From positions 62,001 through 126,000 of the forward strand of contig NZ_JAFCKS010000006.1 of the NCBI RefSeq assembly GCF_018129995.1: a DNA stretch of 64,000 nucleotides, given 5' to 3'. Positions 34,186 through 43,687 of this stretch are shown here, piece after piece. A program made the position numbers and the translations under genes. The notes beneath the pieces are model-generated. The model made no database searches. It was given only the letters and a program-made list of their open reading frames with translations, and was not told where the DNA came from. The stretch comes from Bradyrhizobium sp. SZCCT0153 (GTDB lineage Bacteria > Pseudomonadota > Alphaproteobacteria > Rhizobiales > Xanthobacteraceae). Position 1 is the first letter of the stretch. Every line of letters starts with the position of its first letter.

Positions 34186-35961
34186 ATGCATCGCTACCGG
34201 TCACATACATGCGGCGCGCTCCGCGAGGGCAACATCGGCGAGACGGTCCGCCTTTCAGGCTGGGTCCATCGCGTTCGCGACCATGGCGGCGTGCTGTTCA
34301 TCGACCTGCGCGACCATTACGGCCTGACCCAGTGCGTAGTCGATCCGGACTCGCCGGCGTTCTCGCAGGCCGAAAAGCTGCGCTCGGAATTCGTGGTGCG
34401 GATGGACGGCAAGGCCCGCCGCCGCCCCGAGGGCACCGACAATGACGATTTGCCGACCGGCAAGATCGAGATCTATGTCACTGAGATCGAGGTGCTGGGA
34501 CCGGCCGGCGACCTGCCGCTGCCGGTGTTCGGCGACCAGGAATATCCCGAGGACATCCGCCTCAAGTATCGCTTCCTGGACCTGCGCCGCGAGAAGCTGC
34601 ACCAGAACATCATGACCCGCATCGACATCATCAAGTCGATGCGCCGGCGCATGGAGGGGCAGGGCTTTTTCGAGTTCAATACCCCGATCCTGACCGCGTC
34701 CTCGCCGGAAGGCGCGCGCGACTTCCTGGTGCCCTCGCGCATCCATCCGGGAAAATTCTACGCGCTGCCGCAGGCGCCGCAGCAGTACAAGCAGCTCTTG
34801 ATGATGTCGGGTTTCGACCGCTATTTCCAGATCGCGCCCTGTTTCCGCGACGAGGACCCGCGCGCCGACCGTCTGCCGGGCGAGTTCTATCAGCTCGACG
34901 TCGAGATGAGCTTCGTCACGCAGGAAGACGTGTTCGCGGCGATGGAGCCCGTCATCACCGGCGTGTTCGAGGAGTTCGCCAAGGGCAAGCCGGTGAGCAA
35001 GAACTGGCGCCGCATCCCGTTCGCCGAAGCGCTGCGCAAATACGGCAGCGACAAGCCGGACCTGCGCAACCCGATCGAGATGCAGGACGTCTCCGAGCAT
35101 TTCCGCGGCTCCGGCTTCAAGGTGTTCGCGCGCATGCTCGAAGACCCCAAGAACCAGGTCTGGGCGATTCCGGCACCGGGCGGCGGCAGCCGCGCCTTCT
35201 GCGACCGCATGAATTCGTGGGCGCAAGGCGAGGGCCAGCCCGGCCTCGGCTACATCATGTGGCGCGAGGGCGGAGAGGGCGCAGGTCCGCTCGCGAACAA
35301 CATTGGTCCCGAGCGCACCGCTGCGATCCGCGCGCAGATTGGTGTCAAGGAAGGCGATGCCGCCTTCTTCGTCGCCGGGGATCCCGACAAGTTCTGGAAG
35401 TTCTCGGGCCTTGCCCGCAACAAGGTCGGCGAGGAATTGAACCTCACCGACAAGGAGCGCTTCGAGCTCGCCTGGATCGTCGACTTCCCGATGTACGAGT
35501 ACAACGAGGACGACAAGAAGGTCGACTTCTCGCACAACCCGTTCTCGATGCCGCAGGGCGGCCTCGATGCGCTCAAGGGCCAGGACCCGCTGACCATCAA
35601 GGCGTTCCAGTACGACATCACCTGCAACGGCTACGAGATCGCCTCGGGCGGCATCCGTAACCACGTGCCGGAAGCGATGGTGAAGGCGTTCGAGATCGCA
35701 GGCTACGGCGAGCAGGAAGTCGTCGATCGCTTCGGCGGCATGTACCGCGCCTTCCAGTATGGCGCTCCGCCGCATGGCGGCATGGCCGCCGGCGTCGACC
35801 GCATCGTGATGCTGCTCTGCGGCACCAACAATCTGCGCGAGATCTCGCTGTTCCCGATGAATCAACAAGCCATGGATTTGCTGATGGGGGCGCCGTCGGA
35901 ACCCAGCACCAAGCAGCTTCGCGAGCTGCATGTGAAGGTGAACCTGCCGCAGAAGGGCTAA
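34186..35961 (+). CDS. aspS: aspartyl-tRNA synthetase
   Basis: The 591-residue bacterial-type class II synthetase has an OB-fold anticodon domain (VRLSGWVHRVRDHGGVLFIDLRD), the catalytic core with motif 2 FRDEDPRADRLPGEFYQLDVE, the GAD insertion domain about residues 290-420, and motif 3 at GMAAGVDRIVMLL. QAPQQYKQLLM is the amino-acid-activation loop. Many alphaproteobacterial AspRS enzymes also charge tRNA-Asn and rely on GatCAB; discrimination cannot be read from this. Confidence 0.98.
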   Translation: MHRYRSHTCGALREGNIGETVRLSGWVHRVRDHGGVLFIDLRDHYGLTQCVVDPDSPAFSQAEKLRSEFVVRMDGKARRRPEGTDNDDLPTGKIEIYVTEIEVLGPAGDLPLPVFGDQEYPEDIRLKYRFLDLRREKLHQNIMTRIDIIKSMRRRMEGQGFFEFNTPILTASSPEGARDFLVPSRIHPGKFYALPQAPQQYKQLLMMSGFDRYFQIAPCFRDEDPRADRLPGEFYQLDVEMSFVTQEDVFAAMEPVITGVFEEFAKGKPVSKNWRRIPFAEALRKYGSDKPDLRNPIEMQDVSEHFRGSGFKVFARMLEDPKNQVWAIPAPGGGSRAFCDRMNSWAQGEGQPGLGYIMWREGGEGAGPLANNIGPERTAAIRAQIGVKEGDAAFFVAGDPDKFWKFSGLARNKVGEELNLTDKERFELAWIVDFPMYEYNEDDKKVDFSHNPFSMPQGGLDALKGQDPLTIKAFQYDITCNGYEIASGGIRNHVPEAMVKAFEIAGYGEQEVVDRFGGMYRAFQYGAPPHGGMAAGVDRIVMLLCGTNNLREISLFPMNQQAMDLLMGAPSEPSTKQLRELHVKVNLPQKG

Positions 35962-36017
35962 TTCCGGCTGAGGGGGACTCTCCGCGAGTCCAACTCTCAT
36001 CGTGATTGTGGAAGCAG

Positions 36018-36060
36018 CCTCTCACCCCAACCCTCCCCCCGCAAGAACGGGGCGAGGGAG
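36018..36060. repeat. REP-like GC-rich palindrome after aspS
   Basis: CCTCTCACCCC...CCCCGCAAGAACGGGGCGAGGG has the same core and layout as elements at 3515 and 40626, between two convergent genes. It may act as a bidirectional transcription stop. No T-run follows. Confidence 0.6.
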
Positions 36061-36077
36061 CGCTCCGCCGTTCTGGC

Positions 36078-38051
36078 TTACAGCCCCGTCGACGCGTCGA
36101 TCCGGAATTGCGCCAGCGCGCTTTCCGGGTCGGCCTGGATGAGCTGCATCAATTGCATCAACGGCACCTTGGCGCGGGGCGTGACCTTGATGACGAGCGT
36201 CTGGCCCGGCGTCTCGACAAAGCTTGCGATCGCATCCACGGCCGTGCCCGCATCCGGATTAGCGGCGGCGACGTCCGCGCGGTACCCCCTGACGCGGTCG
36301 ACGAGCGCCTGGCGCGCGGCGTCGCGGCTGACGTTTCGCCCTCGCGCATTCTGCGTCACGGCGGAATCGACGAAACCGTTGTCCCGCACTGAGAATTCGA
36401 GCGAGCCGGCTTCAATCCGGGCCGCCTGACCGATAAGCTGGGCAGGATCGGCCGAAAACACGTCGCGTGGCACGTTGCTGAGCGCGATACGCAATTGCGC
36501 TTTTGCGATCCCTGCGATGTCGAGGGTTGCCGGCGTCAGAACGAAGCTGTTGGACGACTCTGTCCACGCCGCGCCGAGATCGAGGTCGATCGCGAACTTG
36601 TCGATCCCGCTGAGGATCAATGTGAGCTGCTTCGGGTCGGATGGATCGGTGGGCGCGACAAATTTGGCAACCACATGCGCCTTGCTCGGGATCGACCCGA
36701 CCAGCTGCCCCCAGTCCAGGCTCAGCGTGTCAATCGTGACCAGCTTTTTGGTGTTCTTGTAAGGCGCCACCACTCCCCGGATCTCGGCGCCTTCGAGCAC
36801 CCGGAACAGGCCCAGCATCTGGTCCGGCGAGGGCCGCTGGCCGGGATCGGTGAAGCCTGCCGTCCAACGCAGCAAGTTTGGTACGCTGAAGGCCTTGAGC
36901 GTGAAGCGCTCCATCTTGATCTGGCCTTGCGGCGTGGGCGCATCGAGGCCTTCGAGGGCGAATTCGCCCTCTCGGTATCTGATCGCCTTCAGCGTCGGCG
37001 TCCCCTGCGGGGTCGTCATCGACAGATTGCCGATATCGACCCTGCCGACGCGAACGCCCTCATAGAGTCCCGCGAGCTTCTCCATCATCTCGCGCGATTG
37101 CGCTGGCGTCGGACGTGACGAGCCGTCGCTGGCCGGCGACAAGGCGAGGACCTCGGCCAACCGGAATTTCGACGGCTGGATAGCAATATCGTCGATGGCG
37201 ATCCCATCGATCTGCATACGCATGCCCAGCGTCGACGTCGCCACATATGGTCCGGTCGAGATTTGCCCGTAGGCCCGGTGATAGCTGCTGTCATCCGCCT
37301 TCTGCGGATCGAGTGCGGCAGTGATCGCGGTCACGTCGATATCGTTGACCGCGATGGTGGAGATTTCGCCGGTCACCTTGTCCGCCTTGCCCGATCCCTG
37401 CACGTTGATCGTGAAGTTGACCCGGTCCGCCGTCATGGCGTCGATCTTGCCGCGCTTCAGATTCCGGATCGTCAGCCCGGAATAGGAGATGTCGCCGCTG
37501 CCGGCGGCACCGCCGCCTCCATCGAACGTGAAAGCCAGGGTCGGGGCCGTCACCGAAGATGCCGTCACACTCGCATATTGTTCGAGTGCATAGCGGTACA
37601 TGTCGATCTGTGTACCGCCCGCCGGCGCGTTCATCGCGCGGAGGGGGCCGGCATAGTCCCGCATGGTCAGCTGCTGAATCTTGTACGAGCCTTTCAGCTT
37701 CGCCGGGCCGATTTCGCCCAGCGCGAGTTCGAGCCCCGCGATGTCGATGCTATCGGCCGAAAAGCGCGTCTCGTCGAGGAGGCGGACGCCCGTGCCCTTG
37801 ATGCCGGCGATCTTGATCTGCGCCTGCGACGCGCTGCCGGGCGTGATCGCGATGTCCTCGACCGTCAGCGTCCGGCTCATCAGATCGAACCCGATCTTGC
37901 CATGGCTTGCCTTGCCGCCACTCGCACGAACCTGGTCGAACGCTGCCTCGACCTCGGCGGTGGCGCGGTGCTGGATGTAGAGATTGAAGCCGAACCACCC
38001 ACCTGCGGCGAGTACGACGAGTGCGCTCAGGCCGATCAGGATTCGCTTCAT
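36078..38051 (-). CDS. large membrane-anchored periplasmic protein of unknown function
   Basis: From ATG 38051 (GGAG upstream) the product has 657 residues. One N-terminal membrane helix (ILIGLSALVVLAAGGWFGFNLYI) anchors a long, mostly beta-strand periplasmic part. It contains repeated segments of the form D-I-x-I-x-G-L (VEDIAI, IDIAGLEL, IDGIAIDDIAI, VDIGNLSM), typical of the AsmA/DUF945-like group of large envelope proteins with repeated beta-strand units. I do not recognise a specific family. The last 60 residues repeat PLMQLMQLIQ helically. A longer frame to 38186 is unlikely. It may work in lipid or envelope maintenance, by analogy with AsmA-type proteins only. Confidence 0.75.
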   Translation of the reverse strand: MKRILIGLSALVVLAAGGWFGFNLYIQHRATAEVEAAFDQVRASGGKASHGKIGFDLMSRTLTVEDIAITPGSASQAQIKIAGIKGTGVRLLDETRFSADSIDIAGLELALGEIGPAKLKGSYKIQQLTMRDYAGPLRAMNAPAGGTQIDMYRYALEQYASVTASSVTAPTLAFTFDGGGGAAGSGDISYSGLTIRNLKRGKIDAMTADRVNFTINVQGSGKADKVTGEISTIAVNDIDVTAITAALDPQKADDSSYHRAYGQISTGPYVATSTLGMRMQIDGIAIDDIAIQPSKFRLAEVLALSPASDGSSRPTPAQSREMMEKLAGLYEGVRVGRVDIGNLSMTTPQGTPTLKAIRYREGEFALEGLDAPTPQGQIKMERFTLKAFSVPNLLRWTAGFTDPGQRPSPDQMLGLFRVLEGAEIRGVVAPYKNTKKLVTIDTLSLDWGQLVGSIPSKAHVVAKFVAPTDPSDPKQLTLILSGIDKFAIDLDLGAAWTESSNSFVLTPATLDIAGIAKAQLRIALSNVPRDVFSADPAQLIGQAARIEAGSLEFSVRDNGFVDSAVTQNARGRNVSRDAARQALVDRVRGYRADVAAANPDAGTAVDAIASFVETPGQTLVIKVTPRAKVPLMQLMQLIQADPESALAQFRIDASTGL

Positions 38052-38299
38052 TCCCAGCTCCAGTTGCTCGTTTTGCACTGCGCAACCTGCCATATTCGCG
38101 AAATGCCATGCGGTCCAGGGAAAGCTAACGCTATCAGATATTTGACCGCGCGCCCTGTTGATGGGGGCGTAATCGGATGTTGCCACCGGGGCGCCGGGCG
38201 TGCTTCATCCCGTTTCCACGGCCCGGAAATATCGCCGTCCACTAGGACGGTCGCTCCGGATTGTGCATTTTGAGGCCGGTAACGCGAGGCAGAGACCGC

Positions 38300-40609
38300 A
38301 TGTCGTCCTATTCTGATGATCTCCACCAGGCGGCGCTGGCCTATCATCGGCTGCCGCGCCCCGGAAAGCTCGAGATCCAGGCAAGCAAGCCGCTTGCCAA
38401 TCAACGCGATCTCGCGCTGGCCTATTCGCCGGGCGTTGCCGCCGCCTGCACCGAGATCGCCAAGAACCCGGCCGAGGCCGCCACGCTCACCACCCGCGCC
38501 AACCTGGTCGCGGTGGTCTCCAACGGCACTGCGGTACTCGGCCTCGGCAATATCGGCCCGCTGGCCTCCAAGCCGGTGATGGAGGGCAAGGCGGTCCTGT
38601 TCAAGAAATTCGCGGGCATCGATGTGTTCGACATCGAGATCGCAGTCGACACGATCGAACGTGTGGTCGAGACCGTGGCTGCGCTGGAGCCAACCTTCGG
38701 CGGCATCAATCTCGAGGACATCCGCGGACCCGAATGTTTCGAGATCGAGGCGCAGCTCAAGGAGCGCATGAAGATCCCGGTCTTCCATGACGACCAGCAC
38801 GGCACCGCCATCATCGTCGCCGCCGCCGTCACCAACGCCCTGCGGCTCAACGGCAAGAAGCTATCCGACGTGAAGATCGTGGCATCGGGGGCAGGGGCCG
38901 CGGCGATCGCGACGCTGAACCTGCTGGTGTCGATGGGCGCGCAACGCAAGAACATCTGGGTCTGCGACATCGACGGCCTCGTGCACGAGGGCCGCAACAC
39001 CACGATGGATCGCTGGAAGGCGGTCTACGCGCAGAAGACCGACAAGCGTACGCTCGCCGACGTCATCGGCGGCGCCGACATCTTCATCGGCCTCTCGGCG
39101 CCGGGCGTGCTCAAGCCGGAGATGGCCAAGGCGATGGGCGAAAAGCCCCTCATCATGGCGCTCGCCAACCCGACCCCGGAGATCATGCCGGAGGAGGCGC
39201 GCAAGGCCCGCCCCGACGCCATGATCTGCACCGGGCGCTCCGACTATCCGAACCAGGTCAACAACGTTCTCTGCTTTCCCTTCATCTTCCGCGGCGCGCT
39301 CGATGTCGGCGCCACCGCGATCAACGAGGAGATGAAGCATGCCGCGGTCGAGGCCATCGCGCAGCTCGCGCGCGAGGCGCCGTCGGATGCGGTAGCGCAG
39401 GGCTTTGACACCGGCGAGACGCAAGGCTTCGGTCCGGGCTCGCTGATCCCGAGCCCCTTTGATCCACGGTTGATCCTGCGCATCTCGCCGGCCGTGGCCA
39501 AGGCCGCGATGGAATCGGGCGTCGCGACGCGCCCCATCACCAATTTTGACGAGTACACCGCGCTGCTCGAGCGCTTCGCCTTCCGCTCCGGCCTCGTTAT
39601 GAAGCCGATGTTCGCCAAGGCCAAGACTCAGCCGGTGCGCGTGATCTACGCCGAAGGCGAGGACGAGCGCGTGCTGCGCGCCACGCAGGTGGTGCTGGAG
39701 GAGAAGCTGGCGACGCCGATCCTGGTCGGCCGTCCGTCGGTGGTGGAGGCGCGCATCCAGCGCTTCGGTCTGTCGATCAAGGCCGGCAAGGATTTCGACC
39801 TCGTCAATCCCGAGGACGATCCGCGCTATCGATCCTATGTGCAGTCGTATGTCGAGGTCGCCGGCCGCCGCGGCGTGACGCCGGATGCGGCGCGCACGGT
39901 AGTGCGCACCAACAATACGGTCATCGCCGCGCTCGCGGTGACGCGCGGGGAGGCGGATGCGATGCTCTGCGGCGTCGAGGGGCGCTACATGAGCCATCTG
40001 CGTCATGTCCGCGAGATCGTCGGCTTCTCGGCAGGGATCAGCGATTATGCGGCGCTGGCGCTGCTGATCACCAGCAAGGGCGCCTTCTTCATCGCCGACA
40101 CCCAGGTGCGACCCAATCCGAGTGCCGAAGAGCTTGCCGAGATCGCCTCGCTCGCGGCGGTTCATGTCCAGCGTTTCAACATCAAGCCGAAGATCGCCTT
40201 CGTCTCGCATTCGGATTTCGGCAGCTACGACACCGAGTCCTCGCGCAAGATGCGGCGGGCAACCCAGCTCCTGAAGGAGAAGCATCCGGAGATCGAGGCC
40301 GACGGCGAGATGCAGGGCGACACCGCACTTTCGGCTGCTGCGCGGAAAATGGTGCTGCCGCACTCCAAGCTCGAGGGCGAGGCCAACATCATGATCATGC
40401 CGACCCTCGATACCGCCAACGTCGCCTATCAGATGATCAAGTCGCTCGCGGATGCGCTGCCCGTCGGCCCGATCCTGATCGGCCCGGCGCGCCCCGCGCA
40501 CATCCTCACCCCCTCGGTGACGGCGCGCGGCATCCTCAATATGACGGCAGTTGCGGTGGTCGAAGCGCAGGAGCGCGCGGCGCGGCAGCAGCCGACGTTG
40601 TTTACGTAG
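38300..40609 (+). CDS. maeB: NADP-dependent malic enzyme with C-terminal phosphotransacetylase-like domain
   Basis: The 769-residue MaeB-type enzyme decarboxylates malate to pyruvate with NADP reduction. ALAYSPGVAAAC is the N-terminal malic motif, FHDDQHGTAIIVAAA the substrate-binding core and VASGAGAAAIA the dinucleotide-binding loop. From about residue 440 a phosphotransacetylase-like domain follows (VIYAEGEDERVLRA, then QVRPNPSAEELAEIA); in this enzyme class it is regulatory (acetyl-CoA binding) rather than catalytic. ATG 38300 is chosen over 38261. Rhizobial bacteroids rely on malic enzymes for dicarboxylate use. Confidence 0.96.
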   Translation: MSSYSDDLHQAALAYHRLPRPGKLEIQASKPLANQRDLALAYSPGVAAACTEIAKNPAEAATLTTRANLVAVVSNGTAVLGLGNIGPLASKPVMEGKAVLFKKFAGIDVFDIEIAVDTIERVVETVAALEPTFGGINLEDIRGPECFEIEAQLKERMKIPVFHDDQHGTAIIVAAAVTNALRLNGKKLSDVKIVASGAGAAAIATLNLLVSMGAQRKNIWVCDIDGLVHEGRNTTMDRWKAVYAQKTDKRTLADVIGGADIFIGLSAPGVLKPEMAKAMGEKPLIMALANPTPEIMPEEARKARPDAMICTGRSDYPNQVNNVLCFPFIFRGALDVGATAINEEMKHAAVEAIAQLAREAPSDAVAQGFDTGETQGFGPGSLIPSPFDPRLILRISPAVAKAAMESGVATRPITNFDEYTALLERFAFRSGLVMKPMFAKAKTQPVRVIYAEGEDERVLRATQVVLEEKLATPILVGRPSVVEARIQRFGLSIKAGKDFDLVNPEDDPRYRSYVQSYVEVAGRRGVTPDAARTVVRTNNTVIAALAVTRGEADAMLCGVEGRYMSHLRHVREIVGFSAGISDYAALALLITSKGAFFIADTQVRPNPSAEELAEIASLAAVHVQRFNIKPKIAFVSHSDFGSYDTESSRKMRRATQLLKEKHPEIEADGEMQGDTALSAAARKMVLPHSKLEGEANIMIMPTLDTANVAYQMIKSLADALPVGPILIGPARPAHILTPSVTARGILNMTAVAVVEAQERAARQQPTLFT

Positions 40610-40625
40610 AGGCGTCGGGGCGTTA

Positions 40626-40650
40626 CCTCTCCCCGCAGGCGGGGCGAGGG
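40626..40650. repeat. REP-like palindrome after maeB
   Basis: CCTCTCCCCGC-AGGC-GGGGCGAGGG has a GC-rich hairpin matching the core at 3661-3682 and 36018, 16 bp after the maeB stop. Confidence 0.6.
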
Positions 40651-40795
40651 GGCGCACCTTCGGCGCGTCGGCGGTTCAATCTTTTCAAATCGATTTCGCG
40701 ATTTCCGCGTTTGTAAACCGGCGAATGACTCATCATAATCGCCTGGTGCTTTCGCCAAATTCCGGTTTCAGAAAGCCTGAGCCAAGAGGCCGATC

Positions 40796-41248
40796 ATGCC
40801 AGCGTTCGTGACTTTCGGGCGAATACTGTTCGCCGTGCTGTTCATCTACTCGGGCGCGACCAAGCTCATTGCCATCCAGGCGACGGCCGATTTCATCGCC
40901 ACCAAGGTCGTGGTGCCCGACATGGTCGCGCCCTATGCCAAGCAGCTCGAGACCGCGACGGCGATGTCCACACCGCAGTTGCTGGCGATCGCGGTCGGGG
41001 CGCTCGAGGTCATTGCCGGCCTGATGATCGCGCTGAATTTCGGCGCGCGCTTCTTCGCCATGCTGCTGATCATCTATGTCGCGGTCGCAACCGTGTTGTT
41101 TTACGACTTCTGGAACATGGCGGCGCCCGACAACGCCAAGATGCTGGTCGACGCGCTCAAGAACCTGTCGATCATCGGTGCGCTCTGCATGATCATCGGC
41201 TATGGCCGCACCACCCGCCCGGCCGAGGCGGCGTACGGGGACGTATGA
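40796..41248 (+). CDS. DoxX-family membrane protein
   Basis: The 150-residue protein has four hydrophobic helices. The first is ILFAVLFIYSGATKLI, whose F-x-x-SG-x-x-K pattern is typical of DoxX. ALEVIAGLMIALNFGARFFA is the second. DoxX proteins are inner-membrane components of quinone-linked or oxidative-stress systems in some bacteria, but most members have no proven function. The gene stands alone, 186 bp after maeB. Confidence 0.85.
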   Translation: MPAFVTFGRILFAVLFIYSGATKLIAIQATADFIATKVVVPDMVAPYAKQLETATAMSTPQLLAIAVGALEVIAGLMIALNFGARFFAMLLIIYVAVATVLFYDFWNMAAPDNAKMLVDALKNLSIIGALCMIIGYGRTTRPAEAAYGDV

Positions 41249-41269
41249 GGTTCCGCGAGTTGGGTGGCG

Positions 41270-41830
41270 CTATCGCGCCGCCGCCCGACGCCACGGCGTG
41301 ACGGTGACGTCATGCGCCGCGTCGAGCATGTAAGGCGTGCCCGGCCTCATCCCGTGGGAAGCCAGCACCTCGTGCGGCGTCCGCTCCGGGACACCGACAA
41401 AGCAGCCTTCGCCGCCGGGCAGGCGCAAATGCGGGGCTTCAGATAGCCAGAACGTGTCGTAGCGGTCCATGAACATGTCGAACACGACGGGGCCGCCGAT
41501 GATCGCAACGGTGCCCGAGGCGACGTCGGCGAAGGCGCAGGCGTCCTCGAAGCTCGAATGGTCCGGATTCCACAGCGTCGCGTTCGGCATCTCCGGGTCG
41601 ACAGTGAGGGTCTTGATCCTGCGGGTCGTGATCAGCCGCTTGCGCTTCGGCGAGTTCGGCTGCTGCTCGTGCGAATGCCGGCCGTGCACGATCAGCGCTG
41701 CACGGTCGAGCGCCTGTTCGAAGAACAGCTTGTCGCCTTCGAACTTCAGACTGTCGGGCATGACATGCGCAGCATCCGCGAGCATGCCGTCCGCGGAGAC
41801 GATGACGTAGCCTTCGAAACGGAAAGACAA
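41270..41830 (-). CDS. dihydrofolate-reductase-like (RibD C-terminal fold) protein
   Basis: The 186-residue product starts with FEGYVIVSADGMLAD, the typical first strand of DHFR/RibD-type reductases, and has AALIVHGRHSHEQQPNS and VAIIGGPVVFDMFMDRYDTFWLSE, the NADPH-binding GG-x-x-V-F segment. DHFR-specific folate-site residues are not conserved, so a RibD-like or unknown reductase role is likelier. It ends 22 bp after the DoxX gene stop on the opposite strand, and follows a polysaccharide deacetylase gene by 7 bp on the same strand, so those two are an operon. Confidence 0.82.
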   Translation of the reverse strand: MSFRFEGYVIVSADGMLADAAHVMPDSLKFEGDKLFFEQALDRAALIVHGRHSHEQQPNSPKRKRLITTRRIKTLTVDPEMPNATLWNPDHSSFEDACAFADVASGTVAIIGGPVVFDMFMDRYDTFWLSEAPHLRLPGGEGCFVGVPERTPHEVLASHGMRPGTPYMLDAAHDVTVTPWRRAAAR

Positions 41831-41837
41831 TGGCCTT

Positions 41838-42860
41838 TTATTCCGAGACCGTCGTCACGACGCTGTTGACCGGCCGGGTGCTCACCGTCGGCAGCTTGAC
41901 GTCCTTGAGCAGCTCCTGGTCGTATTCGGGCAGCGTCGAGGCCGGGAACTTGGCGCGCATCGCCACCACCTTGTAGCCGCCAGCCTTCAGGCGCTTGAGC
42001 AACTCGGGCAGGGCCTCGGCGGTGTGCTTCTGGAAGTCGTGCATCAGGATGATGCCCTTGCCCTTGCTGTCGAGCTTCTTCATCACGGTCTCGATCACCT
42101 TCTCGGGCTTGGACGCCTTGAAGTCGAAGGAGTCGATGTCGCAGGAGAAGATCGCGGTGTTGCGGTTGCCGAGATAGGTGACCATCTCCGGCGGATGCTG
42201 GAGCGCCGGGAAGCGGAAGAACGGCGACGGCGAAATGCCGCCGAGCGCCCACTTCACCGCGGACAGGCCCTTCTCGATCTCTTCCTTGCGCTGCGCTTCG
42301 GTGAGCTTCTTGTTGTTGAGATTGGCGTGCGACCAGGTGTGGGTGCCGACCGTGTGGCCGGCGGCATAGACCTGCTTCAGGATCTCCGGCTCGTAGGTGG
42401 CGTGCTTGCCGATCGAGAAGAAGATGCCGGTGGTGCATTCGTCGGCGAGTGCCTTCAGGACCGCGGGCGTGTTCTTGGGCCAGGGACCGTCGTCGAAGGT
42501 CAGCACCACCTCCTTGTCGCGCAGGAAGTCGAGCTCCTTGAAATGCTCGAAGCCGAAGCCGGGACCGCCCGTGGTGTCGATCTCGACGGTGCGGGCGACG
42601 CCGAGCGCGCCCGGTGTGTTGCAGGCGGCGCGGGCGGGCTGCGGCGCCTGTTGCGGCGGCGGCGGATTGACGAAGCCCGCGGGCTGAGCGACGGCTGGAG
42701 TGGCTGCCGGAGCCGCAGCGGGCACTGCCGCGGCCGGCGTTGCCGCCGGCGCGGCTTGCGTCGCGGCTGCGGGCTTTGCGGCGGCGGTCTGCGACCATGC
42801 CGCGCCCGTCATGCCTAAAGACATCGCGCTTGCCAAAATCAGTCCTGCCGCCACACGCAT
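41838..42860 (-). CDS. secreted polysaccharide deacetylase (NodB-homology domain)
   Basis: From ATG 42860 (GAGG upstream) the protein has 340 residues. A signal peptide (GLILASAMSLGMTGAAWSQ) and an Ala/Pro-rich spacer (residues 25-75) precede the NodB domain. Conserved motifs are TFDDGP (121-126, metal Asp pair), HTWSH (174-178, metal His), FFRFPA, CDIDSFDF and ILMHDF. These enzymes remove acetyl groups from N-acetylglucosamine in peptidoglycan, chitin-like or exopolysaccharide chains. The signal peptide means it works outside the cytoplasm, unlike NodB. The exact polymer is unknown. Confidence 0.93.
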   Translation of the reverse strand: MRVAAGLILASAMSLGMTGAAWSQTAAAKPAAATQAAPAATPAAAVPAAAPAATPAVAQPAGFVNPPPPQQAPQPARAACNTPGALGVARTVEIDTTGGPGFGFEHFKELDFLRDKEVVLTFDDGPWPKNTPAVLKALADECTTGIFFSIGKHATYEPEILKQVYAAGHTVGTHTWSHANLNNKKLTEAQRKEEIEKGLSAVKWALGGISPSPFFRFPALQHPPEMVTYLGNRNTAIFSCDIDSFDFKASKPEKVIETVMKKLDSKGKGIILMHDFQKHTAEALPELLKRLKAGGYKVVAMRAKFPASTLPEYDQELLKDVKLPTVSTRPVNSVVTTVSE

Positions 42861-43027
42861 GGTGTTGTCCTCGAGATTGATCCCGTTGTTCCGCCGTGGC
42901 TTTTCGCCTCCGGCAAAACCATCCTGCCCCAAACGATCCTAGCCTAGATGGTGGGCCCTCGCCATTGCAACGGCTGTTTGGCGCGCCGTCACAATTGTGC
43001 CCAACCGGATAGGGCGTTTGCGTCAAG

Positions 43028-43594
43028 TCAAGTCTCAGCCAGTGCCTTGGCGATGGCCGTCTTGATTCGCGTATCGGCCGGTTCGACCGCGGACGAAAAT
43101 ACCGCGGCGATATAGCCGTCTCGGCCTATGAGATATTTGTGGAAGTTCCATTTCGGGACCTCCCTCGGCCGGGCCTCTGCTGCCCATTTGTAGAACGGAT
43201 GCGCTTTCGCCCCAACCACGACAGCCTTGGCCGCAATCGGGAAGGTCACGCCATATTGGTGATGGGCGGTCTCCGAGATCTCACTGGTGCCGCCGGGCTC
43301 CTGTCCGCCGAAATCATTTGAGGGGACGCCGATCACGGCGAGCCCGCGCTCGCGAAACTCGGTCCAGAGGTCTTGCAGGCCGGCATATTGCGGCGTGTAA
43401 CCGCAGAGCGAGGCGGTGTTGACCACCAGCAGCGGTCGGCCGGTGAACGCCGCAAGGCGGATATCTTCGCCTGACAAGGCCGGGAAAGTGAAGGCGTAGG
43501 CCGAGATCCGGCTCATGCCGCTATCGGCTCGCGCGCGTGCAACAGACGAGGTTGTCGCGACAAGCGCGGCGAGCATGGTCCTGCGGTTCAGCAT
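43028..43594 (-). CDS. glutathione peroxidase family protein, exported
   Basis: The 188-residue protein has a thioredoxin-fold GPx domain. The catalytic Cys is residue 64 (NTASLCGYTPQY), and the conserved KWNFHKYLIGRDG near the end supplies the Trp/Asn pair. It is a Cys, not Sec, enzyme. The N-terminus NRRTMLAALVATTSSVARARA looks like a twin-arginine or Sec signal peptide, which is uncommon for the family and would place it in the periplasm. The Cys enzyme may use thioredoxin-like donors rather than glutathione. Confidence 0.9.
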   Translation of the reverse strand: MLNRRTMLAALVATTSSVARARADSGMSRISAYAFTFPALSGEDIRLAAFTGRPLLVVNTASLCGYTPQYAGLQDLWTEFRERGLAVIGVPSNDFGGQEPGGTSEISETAHHQYGVTFPIAAKAVVVGAKAHPFYKWAAEARPREVPKWNFHKYLIGRDGYIAAVFSSAVEPADTRIKTAIAKALAET

Positions 43595-43687
43595 GACGAC
43601 GTCCCCCGACGTGATCCTGGGCCTGACATTACTCCACCGGCACGAGGCGCCTGCTCAATACCGCGTTATCTGACGCGCCGAAGCACG